A DNA stretch of 64,000 nucleotides from Phaseolus vulgaris (Eukaryota; Streptophyta; Magnoliopsida; Fabales; Fabaceae), in contig NC_023758.2 of NCBI RefSeq assembly GCF_000499845.2, positions 4,380,311-4,444,310 on the forward strand, written 5' to 3'. The number at the start of each line of letters is the position of its first letter. The stretch's first letter is position 1. Below are positions 49,849-62,668 of the stretch, one piece after another. The notes below the pieces were generated by a model. The model ran no database searches, was not told the DNA's origin, and saw nothing but the letters and a program-made list of their open reading frames with translations. The position numbers and the translations under genes are program-made.

Positions 49849-49851
49849 TAA

Positions 49852-52800
49852 CTCTGCGATTTCATGAACTACTGGGTCGTGCTAAAATTTTGTTAGAGAA
49901 GTTTCTGGATATCTCATTGTTCTAAGTTTGATTAACTAGCTTCTCGTCATAGTTTTTTATTTCTCATAGTTTGTTAAAAGTTTTTCATTAACTTTTGTTT
50001 GGTGCTACATATACACTCATATTTATTAGATTGTTTTAGTGCTGATAACGATATTTATCTGTTATTTCGGCATATTAGAGACATATACTCCTAAATAGTG
50101 TATAAGATTGAACAATATTATTAAGAAGTATTACATAATAAAATAATAAACAACCACAAACTCAACTTAACCATAAGTACAATGAAATGTCAAACACAAT
50201 TATTACAAATAGAAAATTAAAATTATTTAATTCTAAACTTTATAATAATCGAAGATGGAGAATGATGTATGAAGTTGTCCCCAGACAATCAGTTTTTTTT
50301 ATCGAGTGTAATTTTATTTTTTTTCAAAATTTATAGAAAAAAAATATTTTTTTATAAAGAAAATATATCCATTTTAATAAATATAGGGAAAAATTGCACT
50401 ATAGTTAAAAAGACCCGACAAACACACCAAACTGAACTATTTAGCTTTCTTAATATAAAGAAGCATATGCTCAGGATTTAGAATAGTTTTTGATACTTTA
50501 TGGTTTTATATGTTGTCTGGTTTGTTATGTTTTAATAAAAGAAAATAAATAATTACAATAGACAATAGTTTATCTTCCTTTGCTGTATATTCAAAATATA
50601 ATTAAAATATCTTATAAATAAATTATTATTAATAAAATAATTTTGGTAATACATTATTTGACTAATTAAAATAATATCATAAAACTTAATATGATTATAA
50701 AATCAACCAAAAGATTATCAAAATCTATATTAAAAATCATTAGTAATTGAAAATTTTATTTTAACTTTGATTTTTCAAATACCTATATATAATAATTGAA
50801 TGGTATATATAAGTCTTATCACATTATTCTCAGCATGCATATGTTCCATATATTGCTTACATGATATTTGAATTTTGAATTAATAAGCAGTACAAAATTT
50901 TATAATTTTTAGTAAATGTTAACAAATAAAAAAGTATTGCAGTATTTTAAAAAAAGCATATTACTAATACTTTTTTAGCCTCTAAGCAATGTTGAAAAAG
51001 AAGAAAAAGTGGTGTAACACTTTAAGCATTTAGGATAGGTAGTTAAGGTGTGGTATTAATTAGGGTGAATTGATTATAGCATAATAAGATGATTAGAGAA
51101 GGATAAATGAAAGAAGATATTTAATTTTTGCATTTAAGATTGGTTGGTTAATCTTAGCCGACAGTGGTAAAGGGGTGGTGTTGGTGGAGAATAAGTGCTT
51201 TCCTTTTCAAATCGCTTTTGGATTGGAATGGCTTTGTGAGATATCCGTACGTTATAGTTAAGTGGGTACGACAAATTTCCTGCTTTGGGTTTAAAGGAAT
51301 GACTTATTTAGAAAATATGCAAACATCAATCCAGCCACCACCCCTCTAATTTATTTATTTTTATCTATTTTTTATTATTATTTATTGTTCTCGAACCGAT
51401 AGTACATCACCTTTCTTCTTGATTGGTCGGTTGATCTACTCTACCTCATCTCTTTTCAGAAGAACTTTACAACTTTCCTTTCTTTCTTTTTTCTTTTGTC
51501 TTTTGTCTTTGTAAACTTCAATCTCGGATGTTACATGCAAAAGGTATTCCCACACTTAAATGAGATCTCGGTATTTAGTGCTCGATAAAATTAAGCATGA
51601 TGATGACATACCTTTTTCTCGAAATGTGTGACTATTTATATGATAATCATGTGTCATGCCGGATTAGGGTTTTTTTTATCATAATTAAGAATATATTATC
51701 TAATGTTTTCAATTATCATAACGAGAGTTTGGTCTTATTAATCTCCTATAAGACGTAATTAATTTGGTTGTATCGATTGACTTTGATTGGATGACGAGAC
51801 TTTCACCTGTCGTCTGGTCCTGACCGGTACATTTATAATTATTATTCATATAATTAACAAATATTTTTTTAAGCTCTTTTAGTATTTACAATATTATTTT
51901 TAAAATTCATATTAGTAACAAATTGTTGCTTGGATAAATTCGAACCCAAGTTACTTAAATAAATAAATAACCTTTAATCACTATTTCAGATATTTTTTTT
52001 ATTTTTTTTGTCTACTCATTTTCTCATGTTTCATAACTAATAACTCTATTCACTTTGAATTTTAATACAGTTAGGTCAGATATAAAAACACTTTTTTATA
52101 TACTTTTAAATAAGGTATAAATTTATCTGTTAATAATTTTATAAGTTTGATATTCTTTTTAAGTAGGTTTGTATGTCGAATGGTTAAGAAAGCTAAATAA
52201 AGGAATAATTTTAATCTATAATAATAATTTTAATAATAATAAAAACAAAAGCTATTCTTTATAATTTACATAATTTACTCAAAAAGTTCGAAAGGCTTTT
52301 TAAGTGGGAAAGATATTATGATCTTTTTAATCAAACAAGTTTTTATAAATAAAAAGCCTAAGCTTAACCTACTTTTTAAATATTTGATTTGACTTAGGTA
52401 TGCCATGCATTTGTTGAGAAACTCGAACATTTTCACACCTAATCAAACTTAGCAATTTATAATGATAATTTTTAGCCTTTTTATTAGTTTTTTTTACTTT
52501 ATTAATAATATTGAGTATTTTTTATAAAAAAAATAAACATTTTCTAAATGCTCTTTAATAACTTATACTTTAGTATTATACATCATATTTTATACATCAT
52601 ATTTTAACCATCACATTAATTCGATATAAGCATATAGTATCTACTTAAACTTTAAGAGTATATTAATTTGTTTTATTTTAAATCTGGTTCGAAATATTTT
52701 AAAATATAACACTTATTAATACTAGAAAACATAATATAAAAACTGTCAAATAATTAAAACTATATAATAGATAATTAAAAATTAAATAACACTTTTGAAC

Positions 52801-53000
52801 TATCAATGATATTTTCAACTGTCACATGCCATTTTAACTTCTACCAAACTTTCAGCATATTTATTAAACTTACCCTTTGTTTTTATTTCTTCCCCCTTTA
52901 CCCTTGTAATTTTTATAGCAAGGTCATGATACTTACCGCAAGAGGATTTTCTTTTTAATTTTGTACTTTTGTTAAGAGAAAGGAAATCATGATATTTTGG
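49852..53000. other. Gene-free AT-rich DNA
   Basis: Only short open frames without recognisable similarity. Near 51169-51348 a 180-bp segment has GC-richer inverted ends (AGGGGTGGTG and CACCACCCCT) and may be a small transposon relic. The 51520-51835 stretch has mixed composition and might be an LTR fragment, but I cannot show ends. Confidence 0.4.
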
Positions 53001-53039
53001 AAAAAATAAGATAATAAAATCAGTTAGAAATAGTTATGA

Positions 53040-53700
53040 TAAACGTTAATTATTGGTGTTCTAAATAAAGGATTAGACTATGCCCATAATATTTCATCAT
53101 TATTTTAGATAAATAAATTTAGAGTATGATCACATTCGAGTAATACTTAGTTTATCGGTCCATTTTGAACGAATTAGTCTTGATCTTGGTAATTGACGGT
53201 TTGAGTCAAATAATATCTTAAAATGCACAATAAATCGCAATAACGATAGTTACAACAATACTTAATTAATTGTATTTATCCTCTCAATATACGAAAAATA
53301 TTTAGATAAATCAACTAAATACTGATTAACTGATGTTATAAATATGATATATGCCATTATACCTCTCTATTAATGAGGATCACGATTCATGTCAGAATAA
53401 CTGATATTCAGTCCATCATAGCAAGAGTCCATAACTACACACTATAAATAGAACTCTTTTGTGGAAGGAATAAGGTACTTTCTTACCAATTATCAATATA
53501 CACTCTTTATAAAATATTTACTTAAGAGTCAGAGTACATTTTTCAGGTCATCTCTGATCAATCGAGTATCGGTATTTGTGTTAGAATACTTGAAACATCA
53601 AGAATTGTACACTCAGTCTAAGATAGTATCTAGACGCTATTTACATAGAGAATTTGGGATATTCCGGGAAAAAAAGTATTTATAGAAGCTGATATAATGA
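53040..53700 (+). repeat. Possible LTR fragment
   Basis: A TATA-like ACTATAAATAGAAC near 53440 is followed by sequence with retroelement-LTR character (GATCAATCGAGTATCGG near 53558). The only open frame here (53461-53685) matches no family. No ends or target duplication were found. Confidence 0.3.
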
Positions 53701-54639
53701 ATCATCCAATCACTGTCAGCCAATATTCGGGAGAATCCTTAGTGGTCTGTACTTTTGTTGGGTTTCTTTTGGAAAGGAATGGTAATTAGTAAAGGTTGTG
53801 TTTTTGCGGCAAACAGAAAATCAAACACTTTCTCTTCCCTTTATTCCTTCGTTTCTCCCTAAGGACACTCACCATAGAAGAACCAACCAACACAACAGGA
53901 TCTCCTTTTATTTCACCCTTCTCCTTATTTTATTAACGCCTTTTCAATCCTGTGCTGGACTTCACCACTGTTGAATTCAGCAAGTGGCGCAAAAAGGAGA
54001 AAATTTTCATTCCACACCAGCACAGACACACGCATATGTATATAAAATGACCAATAACATGACAAAAATGAAGGAAAGAGAGTATAAAAAAGGAAAATAG
54101 AAAAGTAAGTTAAAAGGGAAGTGGGGAAAATGGCCCCCTACCCAATCCCCAACTCTGTACATGACATAATGTAGGTTAATTTCTCTTTTCAATTGTCATC
54201 AGCACCAGATCAATGGTGAGTAGAACCAATACTTTTACAAAAAATTGTCTATTTTACTCTTAATTTTTCAGATATCTATATCCATAACAAATAAGACACT
54301 TCTCGATATGCAAATTCAAAACTGAGATATGTTTTCTAGATATGACCATCCACAACACAAGAATGTCTTTCGGATATGATCATTCACAGTATTAATAAGA
54401 AAATAATAATTATCAAATTTAAATTATACGTAATTATTGTATGTAATATTGTATTATATTATACTTGTATCCAATTATATGTAATTAATTTAATAATGAT
54501 AAAATATAATGATAAGTGAATCTCTGTCTAAATAGATTATAATTTAAAAAGAGAAAGTCTCCGTATATACATAAAAAAAAAATAAAGTTTTTCTAGGATG
54601 AGATCACAATTGAACTGCAGGGAGAATTAGCCCATAATG

Positions 54640-54680
54640 TACCCCCAGCCCCCAGGCCCAGCCCAACCCAACCCAGCAGA
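54640..54680 (+). promoter_or_regulatory. GGCCCA / site-II-like motifs upstream of FAF
   Basis: AGGCCCAGCCC with CAACCC repeats lies about 150 bp before the FAF start, in a GC-rich island unlike the AT-rich surroundings. GGCCCA is the core of TCP-type site II elements. The assignment rests on sequence only. Confidence 0.3.
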
Positions 54681-54810
54681 AATGAACTTTTTGCAACTAC
54701 AAATGAGCCCTCCCCCTCACTTCTCCCACATGCCATGCCCCCTCTCTTCTTTTCTCTCCATCCTTCAATCTCTCAACTCTGCTCTTTCTTCTTAATAACC
54801 CAACCCACCA

Positions 54811-55677
54811 ATGCACATGGCTGCAACTCTGTGCCACTCATACATGGAGTCCCAACTCGTGGAGTCAAGAATACACAGACTCGTGTTCTCATCCCCAAAA
54901 CCACTTCCCCCTCCCCAACACCCCATTGATTTACCCTTCAACAACCAACCCTACGCTGCTTGGAGCACCATTCAAGCTCTTTCAAAAGAAAGTACGAGTT
55001 TTGACAGCTTCGTGAAGCCATCATCTCTGAGACTCAGCCCCAAAAGTCTTGAGCTCTGCACGGAAAATCTTGGCAATGAGACGGGCAGCGACATCATAGA
55101 GAGCGGCATTGAGATGCTCTCGTCCCGTTCATCAGAATGCGGCGAAGGTGAAGCGAGTTCGGGGATAAGGGAGAAGGAGAAGAGGAGAGCGCGTGAAGGT
55201 CGGAGTTTTCCACCACCATTGACGACGATAAGAGGATCCGAATCGATACGGGTCAGGCCCCACAGAGAAGATGGGCGGCTAGTGCTCCAGCTCACCAAGG
55301 TCCCATCCTCTTTCCAAGCAGAGAGAAGCCATGGTCGCCTTCGCCTCTGCTTTTGGACGGAAGAGGTGGTGGTGGAGGACGAGGAAGAAGAGGAGGTAGA
55401 AAAAGCAGAAGAACAAGAACAAGAACATGAACATGAAGATGAAGATGATGACGATGACGACGATGAAGGTGTTGATGGTGAGAATAATGAGAGTGAATGG
55501 GAAGTGTTGCAGGAACATGAACATAGAAAAGAGGTGAAGCGTTGGGGTGTTGAAGGTGTTGTGAGGGTGGAAAACACTAAGTTCGAGTGGCCAAGCAGGT
55601 GCAAGGAAGAAGACCATGAAAACATCACTGACTTGTTACTAAATTGGGGGGAACCAGTTCGTTTAATTTCGATTTAA
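54811..55677 (+). CDS. FAF: FANTASTIC FOUR (FAF) family protein
   Basis: Single exon, 288 aa. The FAF domain covers residues 131-182: RSFPPPLTTI, then RVRPHREDGRLVLQ, then RSHGRLRLCFW, the family signature. Upstream, LELCTENLGNETGSDI (81-96) is a second conserved block. Residues 185-220 form a run of Glu then Asp, encoded by GAA/GAT-type triplets. FAF proteins are plant-specific regulators of shoot-meristem size acting on the WUSCHEL-CLAVATA loop. Position next to KAPP suggests the FAF3/FAF4 branch. ATG 54811 was chosen as the first Met in frame; Met3 and Met12 are alternatives. AATAAA occurs at 55883-55888. Confidence 0.88.
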   Translation: MHMAATLCHSYMESQLVESRIHRLVFSSPKPLPPPQHPIDLPFNNQPYAAWSTIQALSKESTSFDSFVKPSSLRLSPKSLELCTENLGNETGSDIIESGIEMLSSRSSECGEGEASSGIREKEKRRAREGRSFPPPLTTIRGSESIRVRPHREDGRLVLQLTKVPSSFQAERSHGRLRLCFWTEEVVVEDEEEEEVEKAEEQEQEHEHEDEDDDDDDDEGVDGENNESEWEVLQEHEHRKEVKRWGVEGVVRVENTKFEWPSRCKEEDHENITDLLLNWGEPVRLISI

Positions 55678-55882
55678 TTTGCATTTAATTTCGATCTATC
55701 TATAACCAACTTCTACATTTTTTATCTCAATTTTCTTACTTATTATTTTTCCCCACTAAACTTCCTTCTGCTTGGTAGTTATTATCGTTACTCTCTCTGT
55801 CTCCGACAGCCACAAAACAGCCACAAAACACGGACATACAGTACCACATTAGTGTCACAACTCATCACTGCATTCATTTCCC

Positions 55883-55888
55883 AATAAA
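55883..55888 (+). terminator. Candidate polyadenylation signal of the FAF gene
   Basis: AATAAA about 205 bp after the stop codon, the first clear hexamer downstream. Confidence 0.4.
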
Positions 55889-55889
55889 A

Positions 55890-57789
55890 TTTATTTTACT
55901 GCAAAAATGTTCAAATAGTAAGAATTACAAATCAATACTATAATAATAATAAATTTGACTTATATTATTTATATAATTAATTTGAGTCATATCAACGTTT
56001 TGTTGTGTACGATCCAAATATTATTAGATTCAAATCGTTATTAAATTAGTATTGATTTTGAATAGAGAAATTATATTTTTGAAATTTTTTTAAAAAATTA
56101 CGCCCACCTAACAACTACTTTTAACAATATAATAATATATATACTTTAGAGTATAAAACTATCACCCCCTCTCTTTTGAATATGCTGCGAATCTTTAGTC
56201 TTGCATTATCCATAATTCAATGTTTGAATAAAAAAAATAGCATGAAGACAAAAACTAAAAGTATGTGTTTATGTCTCCAGAGAGTTTAGGCGCATTTTGA
56301 AACGTTTAACCTTTTTTCTTCTTCTTTTTCCTCTGCTTTTATTTCTTTCCTTTTCCTTTTTCTATGTCTCATACTTTAAATATTGAAAGTCTTTATTGTT
56401 ACGTTTATTTATCATTATCATATTATTATATAAAAAATATCAGGAATCCCTTTATTAGCAAAATTACTTACAAATAAAGTGGAAATGCAAAATTTGTTCA
56501 ATTAAATAACTTTATATATCCTTAACTCAATGTAGTTAAATTATTCCTTATAGAATAAAATAATTAAGTTAATTCTTATAGAATAAAAGTACCATGTCGA
56601 ATAAGATTTCTAATTCAGTTGGTCTTTAACCTAACTGACTAAATTGACATTTTTTTTTCCTTTTCTCTTTGTTCAGTGGCAATAAAGAAGCAGGAAAAAT
56701 ACCAAGTATTATCGTAGCTTCATTTATTTCTTTTAAAGAGAGCTACGGCATGGGATGTGTTACACAATTGCTTTTCATTTAACTTTGAATTTGTTCACAT
56801 ACAAACCAATTTAGAGGAAATTTAATTAAAAATAACCAGTTCTCATAATCTATCTATAATTATAATGCAGTAGTTAAAGGTTTTAGAGACTTATGACTTA
56901 ACATATTATAAATTATAACTTTCCACTTAATTCAATATTATAAAACTGATTTATATACTAAGAATATTTTTTTTTTTTTTTTGAGATTTTTAACATACTT
57001 TTTCATATCAAAATCTGTCAACTTTTATGTAAGACTATATATTATGAGTGGTCTAATAATGATTCGATAGCGGATGACCTAATAAATTTAACTTACCCTC
57101 ATAAAATCTATTCGGATAAGATTTATACTCAATTATATAATACTATACAAACGTTTTTATCTCTTTCCAAACATATTGGAAAGAAAAAGAGCATAGGTAA
57201 GAATGTGGTGAGCAAGAAGTGATTTCTGACTATGTATAGTAGTAAAATGTGATAGTGGGAGAGACGTTATTTGGGTAAAAAAAAAGGTGTGTGATATGGA
57301 AGAAGAGATGTGATTGATAAGAGAAAAAGGAAAAACAGAAAGGAAGAAATGAATGAAAAGAGCGTGTGAATGATATCGGGAAGATTTGGTTGATTCTGCA
57401 CTACGACTCTGCAGCTTGTACGGTCCATTTCAATGGAATCCATTTTTCTTCTCTTCTCTTCTCCAAAAAAACATATACCTGCGTAACTCAACTGGATCCA
57501 ATGGAAGAGTATACATAGACTGTCAGAAACACAAGAGAGGATTCGTATCGGTGTCGTACGAATTTGGGGGACCAATAAGATCCTCGACTCTGAAACAAAA
57601 TCAAAACCATAATCGTGTCTTTATTGTGGGTTTGATTAACTTGTGTGGGTGATGAGTGAAAGTGAGGTTGGTGGTGCATGATGTTATTGTAAGAGGGTCT
57701 CATGCTCCCATTTACCCCTCACCTCACCATGTGCATTGTGCACCAACATCTACCATCATCTATGCAACACTATCATCTATACAACACTA
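55890..57789. other. Gene-free region downstream of FAF
   Basis: AT-rich DNA with a poly(T) tract near 56969-56981. The 57180-57700 part is less AT rich and has short frames on both strands, but none resembles a known protein. Confidence 0.4.
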
Positions 57790-57790
57790 A

Positions 57791-58530
57791 CACGGACATT
57801 AATACGATATGAGACACAAAGATACGTATAATTTCTAAAATATAGGATATAGGGACACAAATTTATATATTGTATAATTATGAATTATATAAATTGACAA
57901 TCAAGATTTATGTACACAAGTATGTTTTAGTTTTTTTAAACAGAAAGATATTTCTCATGGCTAGTGTAAAACGATTTGTTCACCGAATATCGAGATTTCA
58001 CTCGAGTGTCGAAGTGTCTTTTGCAGGTACCATCCGAGATTGAAGTTTACAAGGACAAATGGGAGAAAAGCGAAGAGAGAGTTGTGAAGTTCTTTCAAGA
58101 AGAGAGGAAGTAGAGGTGGATCGACCGACCAATATCAAGAAGAAAAATGATCGTTTTCTCAGTCTCAACCCTGTTCAAGAACAATAAATAATATCATTTC
58201 TTATCAATGCAGAATGATTTTGTTCCGAACATATTTGAATTTTTATGTTCCAATTTATGTATCAGTTGGTTGACTAGATGTTCACTAAGTAACCTAATCG
58301 TTTTTACAATCAAAGGATTCCATGTTACTAGTTATGTAGCATAGACACGAACACCGATACGACACAGACACGGAAATATACTTGAAAATATAGGATACAG
58401 AGACACAAATCTATATATTATATAATTATGAATTATATAAATTGACAATAAAGATTTATGTGTACAAATGTTTTAGGTTTCTTTTAGCAAAAAGATGTTT
58501 TTTTATGGTTGATTCAAAATGATTTGTTCC
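57791..58530 (+). repeat. Pair of ~190 bp direct repeats around a 360 bp spacer
   Basis: 57791-57983 and 58346-58530 share ATATAGGATA, GGGACACAAAT/GAGACACAAAT, TATATAATTATGAATTATAT, AAATTGACAAT and TGATTTGTTC-like endings in order. The spacer contains GAGTGTCGAAGTGTCTTTTG, a phrase that I associate with legume LTR ends. The copies have clear differences. Nature unknown: a short non-autonomous retroelement or a local duplication. Confidence 0.7.
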
Positions 58531-58591
58531 TTATTTTTATAATCATAATAAAATTTTATATAATATGTTTGAGTTTTTAAAAAATTAATAT

Positions 58592-58797
58592 TGTTGGAGA
58601 TCCCACATCGACTAGAGATAAGAACATTTCATAATATATAAATGGGTGCAGACCTCAACCCTATGAGCCGGTTTTATGGGGTTGAGTTAGGCTTAAAGTC
58701 CACTTCGTAATATGGTATCAGAGCCATTTCGAGCCTATCCCCAGCGTGAGGGGTGTGTTGGAGATCCCACATCGACTGGTGATAAGATTTTTCATTA
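58592..58797 (+). mobile_element. TRIM element, right repeat truncated
   Basis: The left terminal repeat starts TGTTGGAGATCCCACATCG at 58592 and runs to about 58711. The primer-binding site TGGTATCAGAGCC, matching initiator-Met tRNA, follows at 58713-58725. A purine-rich GAGGGGTG precedes the right repeat, which restarts TGTTGGAGATCCCACATCG at 58756 but loses similarity after about 40 bp. The whole internal part is under 50 bp, diagnostic of a terminal-repeat retrotransposon in miniature. Confidence 0.8.
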
Positions 58798-61700
58798 ATC
58801 TTGTTGGTAAAGCATTCTGTGGTTGCTGCTGAAGGTCAGGGATTCTTCTTCCACTTAATTCACGTATAATGCCAGGAATTAAAAAGAATTGTAAATCGAA
58901 GAGCTATATTTCATATAGATTTGAATGCAACTTATCTGAGTGAGATGCTGTCTACACAGTCATGCACAGCACCATATAATCATGTATCAAATATTTAAAC
59001 AACTACCTAATTTTTTTTATGTATTTTCTTACACTATAAACGTACTGCTGGTATCTACTTATATGTCTAAGTTTTTTAGCTGATAAAAATATTATGTATT
59101 AAAAATTTAAGTATAAGTCGAAAATTTAGAAATAAGTAAAATATGAGTATGTACATTATAAAGTTTTATCTACTTATCATCTAAAAAATTTAATTAAAAA
59201 TAATATCTTATTATATATGAGTTTGATCCTTACTCGTTAATTTAAAATCTTTTAGTATTTTTTTCTTAACAAATTTGACACTTCATCTGGATAAGACTTG
59301 ATAAAAAACACATTTTTTTTACATTTTTTTTTTAAAGTTTAATGAGTCTGAGAGTCTGGTCTGACCAAAAAGCTGGGAAAGTGGAGTGTGTACTGTATCA
59401 CAAAACGCAAAACACGTGCCAATAATAACATGTAAAGAATGCTGTACTTTCTTCACCCATACTCCCTGGCATGGCCAGTTCAAAGGAAATAAGTAAACAT
59501 GAATTGGCAGAGGAAAAAAAATCTTTTTGTAAAAGAAACTTTTGGAAAAAATACTTTTGTAAAACAAACTTTTGGTTCCCATGGTTCACAATTTATTTTG
59601 TAATAACAATTCCCTTCATGAAACTATTGCAAGTGTAACAACAATTATTTTCTTGATAGAATTTTTGTAAAAAACTTCTAACTACAAAAGATCCATGTCT
59701 CCAAGTGAGTGTGAATTTATTTTATAAAATAAATTAAAATATGTCAACTAATGAAATTGTTCTCTCAAACACTATGGCAGTCGAAGAAGCACTACAGATG
59801 AAAATGTTGGAAGAGATATAAAAATACAAATATAACTAAAATTATTTTAAAAAATAAAATTGTTATTTAAAATAATAAAATAATTTTTTACACCTAATAT
59901 GAAAATGCATACGTGAGAATTTAGGGTTTAAGGTGTATAAGAAGAGAGAAATTCATTTAAGTTTTTATTGGAACATTCAGTTGGGTTTAGTTTTTCTTTT
60001 TCATCATTAATTGTTTCAAAACAAGTATACCATACATAATTTGGGTACTTTAGCTGAGTGCGTGCAGTCATTTCTTTTATATGTTGCCAAATTAAGCGTC
60101 AGAATTTAACATTTAAATTGTTTGTAAAATCCAAATTATGACATAACACAAAGCTTTAAAACTGCTGACATCATTGTTTTAAACATCATGTGTGGTTCTT
60201 CTGAATCTATCATTTGTATATTCAAACTGTTTCAGCTTTTGGCATTAATTGTCTTTGATCCAATCTCACATGCAAAATATCCCAGATTTTGAACAAAAAA
60301 TCTGCTGCTAGAAAAATCTAAAATGCTCCTTGAATGACATCAAAATAGATTCAGTTTCATCTTGCAAAGGGTCTGGTTTTTCTTGTTTGTTAAGCATTGT
60401 AAAGCCTTTTGCTTTTGTTTTGTTGGAAACATATATAAGCACTTTCCTTCCCTTCTTCCACAAAGTTTTAGAAGCCAATTATGCAACAACACTAGTTATT
60501 GGGCACAAAAGAAAAGATAATCAATTTTTTTTATAAAAAGATTGCCAATTTATTATTCCAAACGATTTCCACCAAGTGATGTTGGAGGGGTTTTTTAGAC
60601 TTTAATTAATTTCTTTATTTACTTTTTTCTTGTCTTCAGTCCTTAGTTTTGTACCTTGTGCTTTCCAACAAATGGACAATTCAATGACTAAGCAACTTTT
60701 GAACAACAAATATAAATATACGCACATTCTCAATTTTTTAAATTGATGAAAAGCGTAATCAAACAACAATATTGAAAAACTCAAATCTAAAACATTCAGT
60801 GTAACAAAAAATAGGTATACTTTTTAGTGTATTTATGATATATATTGAAATTTTCATCCTAATTTCTTTGTAATTAACATTACTATTGACCTAATTCAAT
60901 AATAAATGCAATCTCATTTTAAAGATCAGTTACCCAGAATCTTCTAATTAATGTTGATGTTGCCTTTATTTAAACATATCAATAGACGACAATTCATCAA
61001 CATATTCGGACTCAGTTCATTACTGTGTATAAAAATAGTGTTGTTGAGCTCCAAATAAGGGAAAAAAAATTATGAATAAAAAAAAGACCATGCTTTGATT
61101 TCTTGGAAAGGAGAATAAAGATTGAGCATTGTAAAGTAGAGATTTTGCCCCCATTATTGGTGGGTCTAACTTGCCATATGGCGTCACAAACAAAAGGAAC
61201 AACATTTGCTACAAAAGCATTCTTTCATCTCTCTAGTTTTGTAACCTTTAGAATTTTGACCCCACCACCACATCCACCCAAACTTGGTCACAAGAAGAGA
61301 GAACTCTTGAAGGGGACAAATAGGAGAAGTCAACCAATTGGTGTGGATAATATAATGAATGAATTATAGAATTTATATTTTCACACATTGGGAAAATCGA
61401 AAAGCTGTGTGTTCTTGACCGTATTTATTTAAAAAAACATAAATTGAAATAAGGAAGATGCCACAAATGGATGATTGTTACAATTCAAGTATTATTTTTC
61501 CAAGTAGCCAAAGAAAAGGAAAAGGGTTAAATCATTTTAAAGTTCTTAGCTATGGCATGAATAGTGAGGTTTCTCTCTGTCCTTCACTACCCAAACGGAT
61601 AAGCATATGAGTGTGATGGTGCATTAAACCAATCCTCTTGTTGGAGAGAAAGTCTACTTACACGGGTCTGTTATGTATCCATCTGCATATTCCCTACATC

Positions 61701-62416
61701 AGTATCATTATCACCATAAAGCATTACTCTTATACAAACTCTTCTTTTCATTTTATCTCACAAATTTAAGATCACTAATATAAGTAATAACTTGCTTATG
61801 TATTTTATTTTTAAAACATGTATGTGTCCTATCACTCTTGTTTCATGTCATTTTGTTTGACCTTTTTACATGCTAATTCAATAGTGACTATACTCACATA
61901 ATTTTAATTCCACTACTTTGTTTACTATAGGTTTTCAGTTTTTCACTCGGCTTTTACCTTACAAGATTTCAATTAATTTGCAAGTTTTTAGTTAGTTTGT
62001 GAATTATTAGTTTTGTTCAACAGAACTCACGGCTATATATGAAACAATTTTAAAGTTTAAAGTTTCAAAATTTTGTAATTTTTTTATAAAATTTACCTTA
62101 ATCATGATCATTGATCTTAAAAAGATCTAAATCACTCTCTAATTGTGAATTTTATTTAAGGGTGAAAGACATTTAACAACTCAAGAGTTTCTACGAAGAA
62201 ATCTAGCTCATGTTTAGAGTATTATTTAAACAACATAAATATCCAACTCAATCAAGTTTTCATGTGTATATAAATATATAGCAATATTACTCTCCTTTTA
62301 AGGTAAAAACGTTTAGTACAATAATAAAAAATGTATAAATTAATTGTTAAAGAAGAGATGTTACTATTTTTCCTTGTTGAAAAATGTGAAGTAAAATGAT
62401 TTTTTTTTTAAGAAAG
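58798..62416. other. Gene-free AT-rich DNA
   Basis: Short frames only (for example 60330-60536 and 61103-61369), none recognisable. No tRNA-like, microRNA-like or further transposon ends were noticed. Confidence 0.4.
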
Positions 62417-62668
62417 TAGTGTAATATGGGTAAGTCATATAGAAGATTTTAAATTGAAAATAGTATCTTATGGATATGACTTTAGGTCGAAAAAAACTTC
62501 ACGTGAAAGTCCTACTCACTAGTACGACTTAGTCAATTTCATTCAACAGAAGTCGTACCACTCGTATATGACTTTAGTTGTATTATATTACATTGAAATC
62601 GTACAAATCATGTATGACTTTTATTCTAAAATCGTATACATAGTATATGACTTACCCATTATAAGAGT
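62417..62668. mobile_element. Probable MITE with inverted ends
   Basis: ATATGGGTAAGTCATATA at 62424-62441 and its inverted counterpart TATATGACTTACCCATTATA at 62643-62662 bracket about 250 bp that also contains several AAGTCGTA / TATGACTT repeats in both orientations. Exact ends and a target duplication were not resolved. Confidence 0.5.

Noticed and set aside
53461..53685. 74-codon open frame as a gene
   Set aside because: No recognisable family. The surrounding sequence looks like an LTR fragment and there is no support for splicing or a start context.
54972..55628. 218-codon open frame antisense to FAF
   Set aside because: Shadow of the acidic tract, which reads as poly-Ser on the other strand. 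The sense frame has the FAF domain.
57386..57703. Short open frames on both strands near 57.4-57.7 kb as a gene
   Set aside because: Overlapping frames on both strands, no domain or splice structure. Possibly a non-coding transcript, but nothing shows it.
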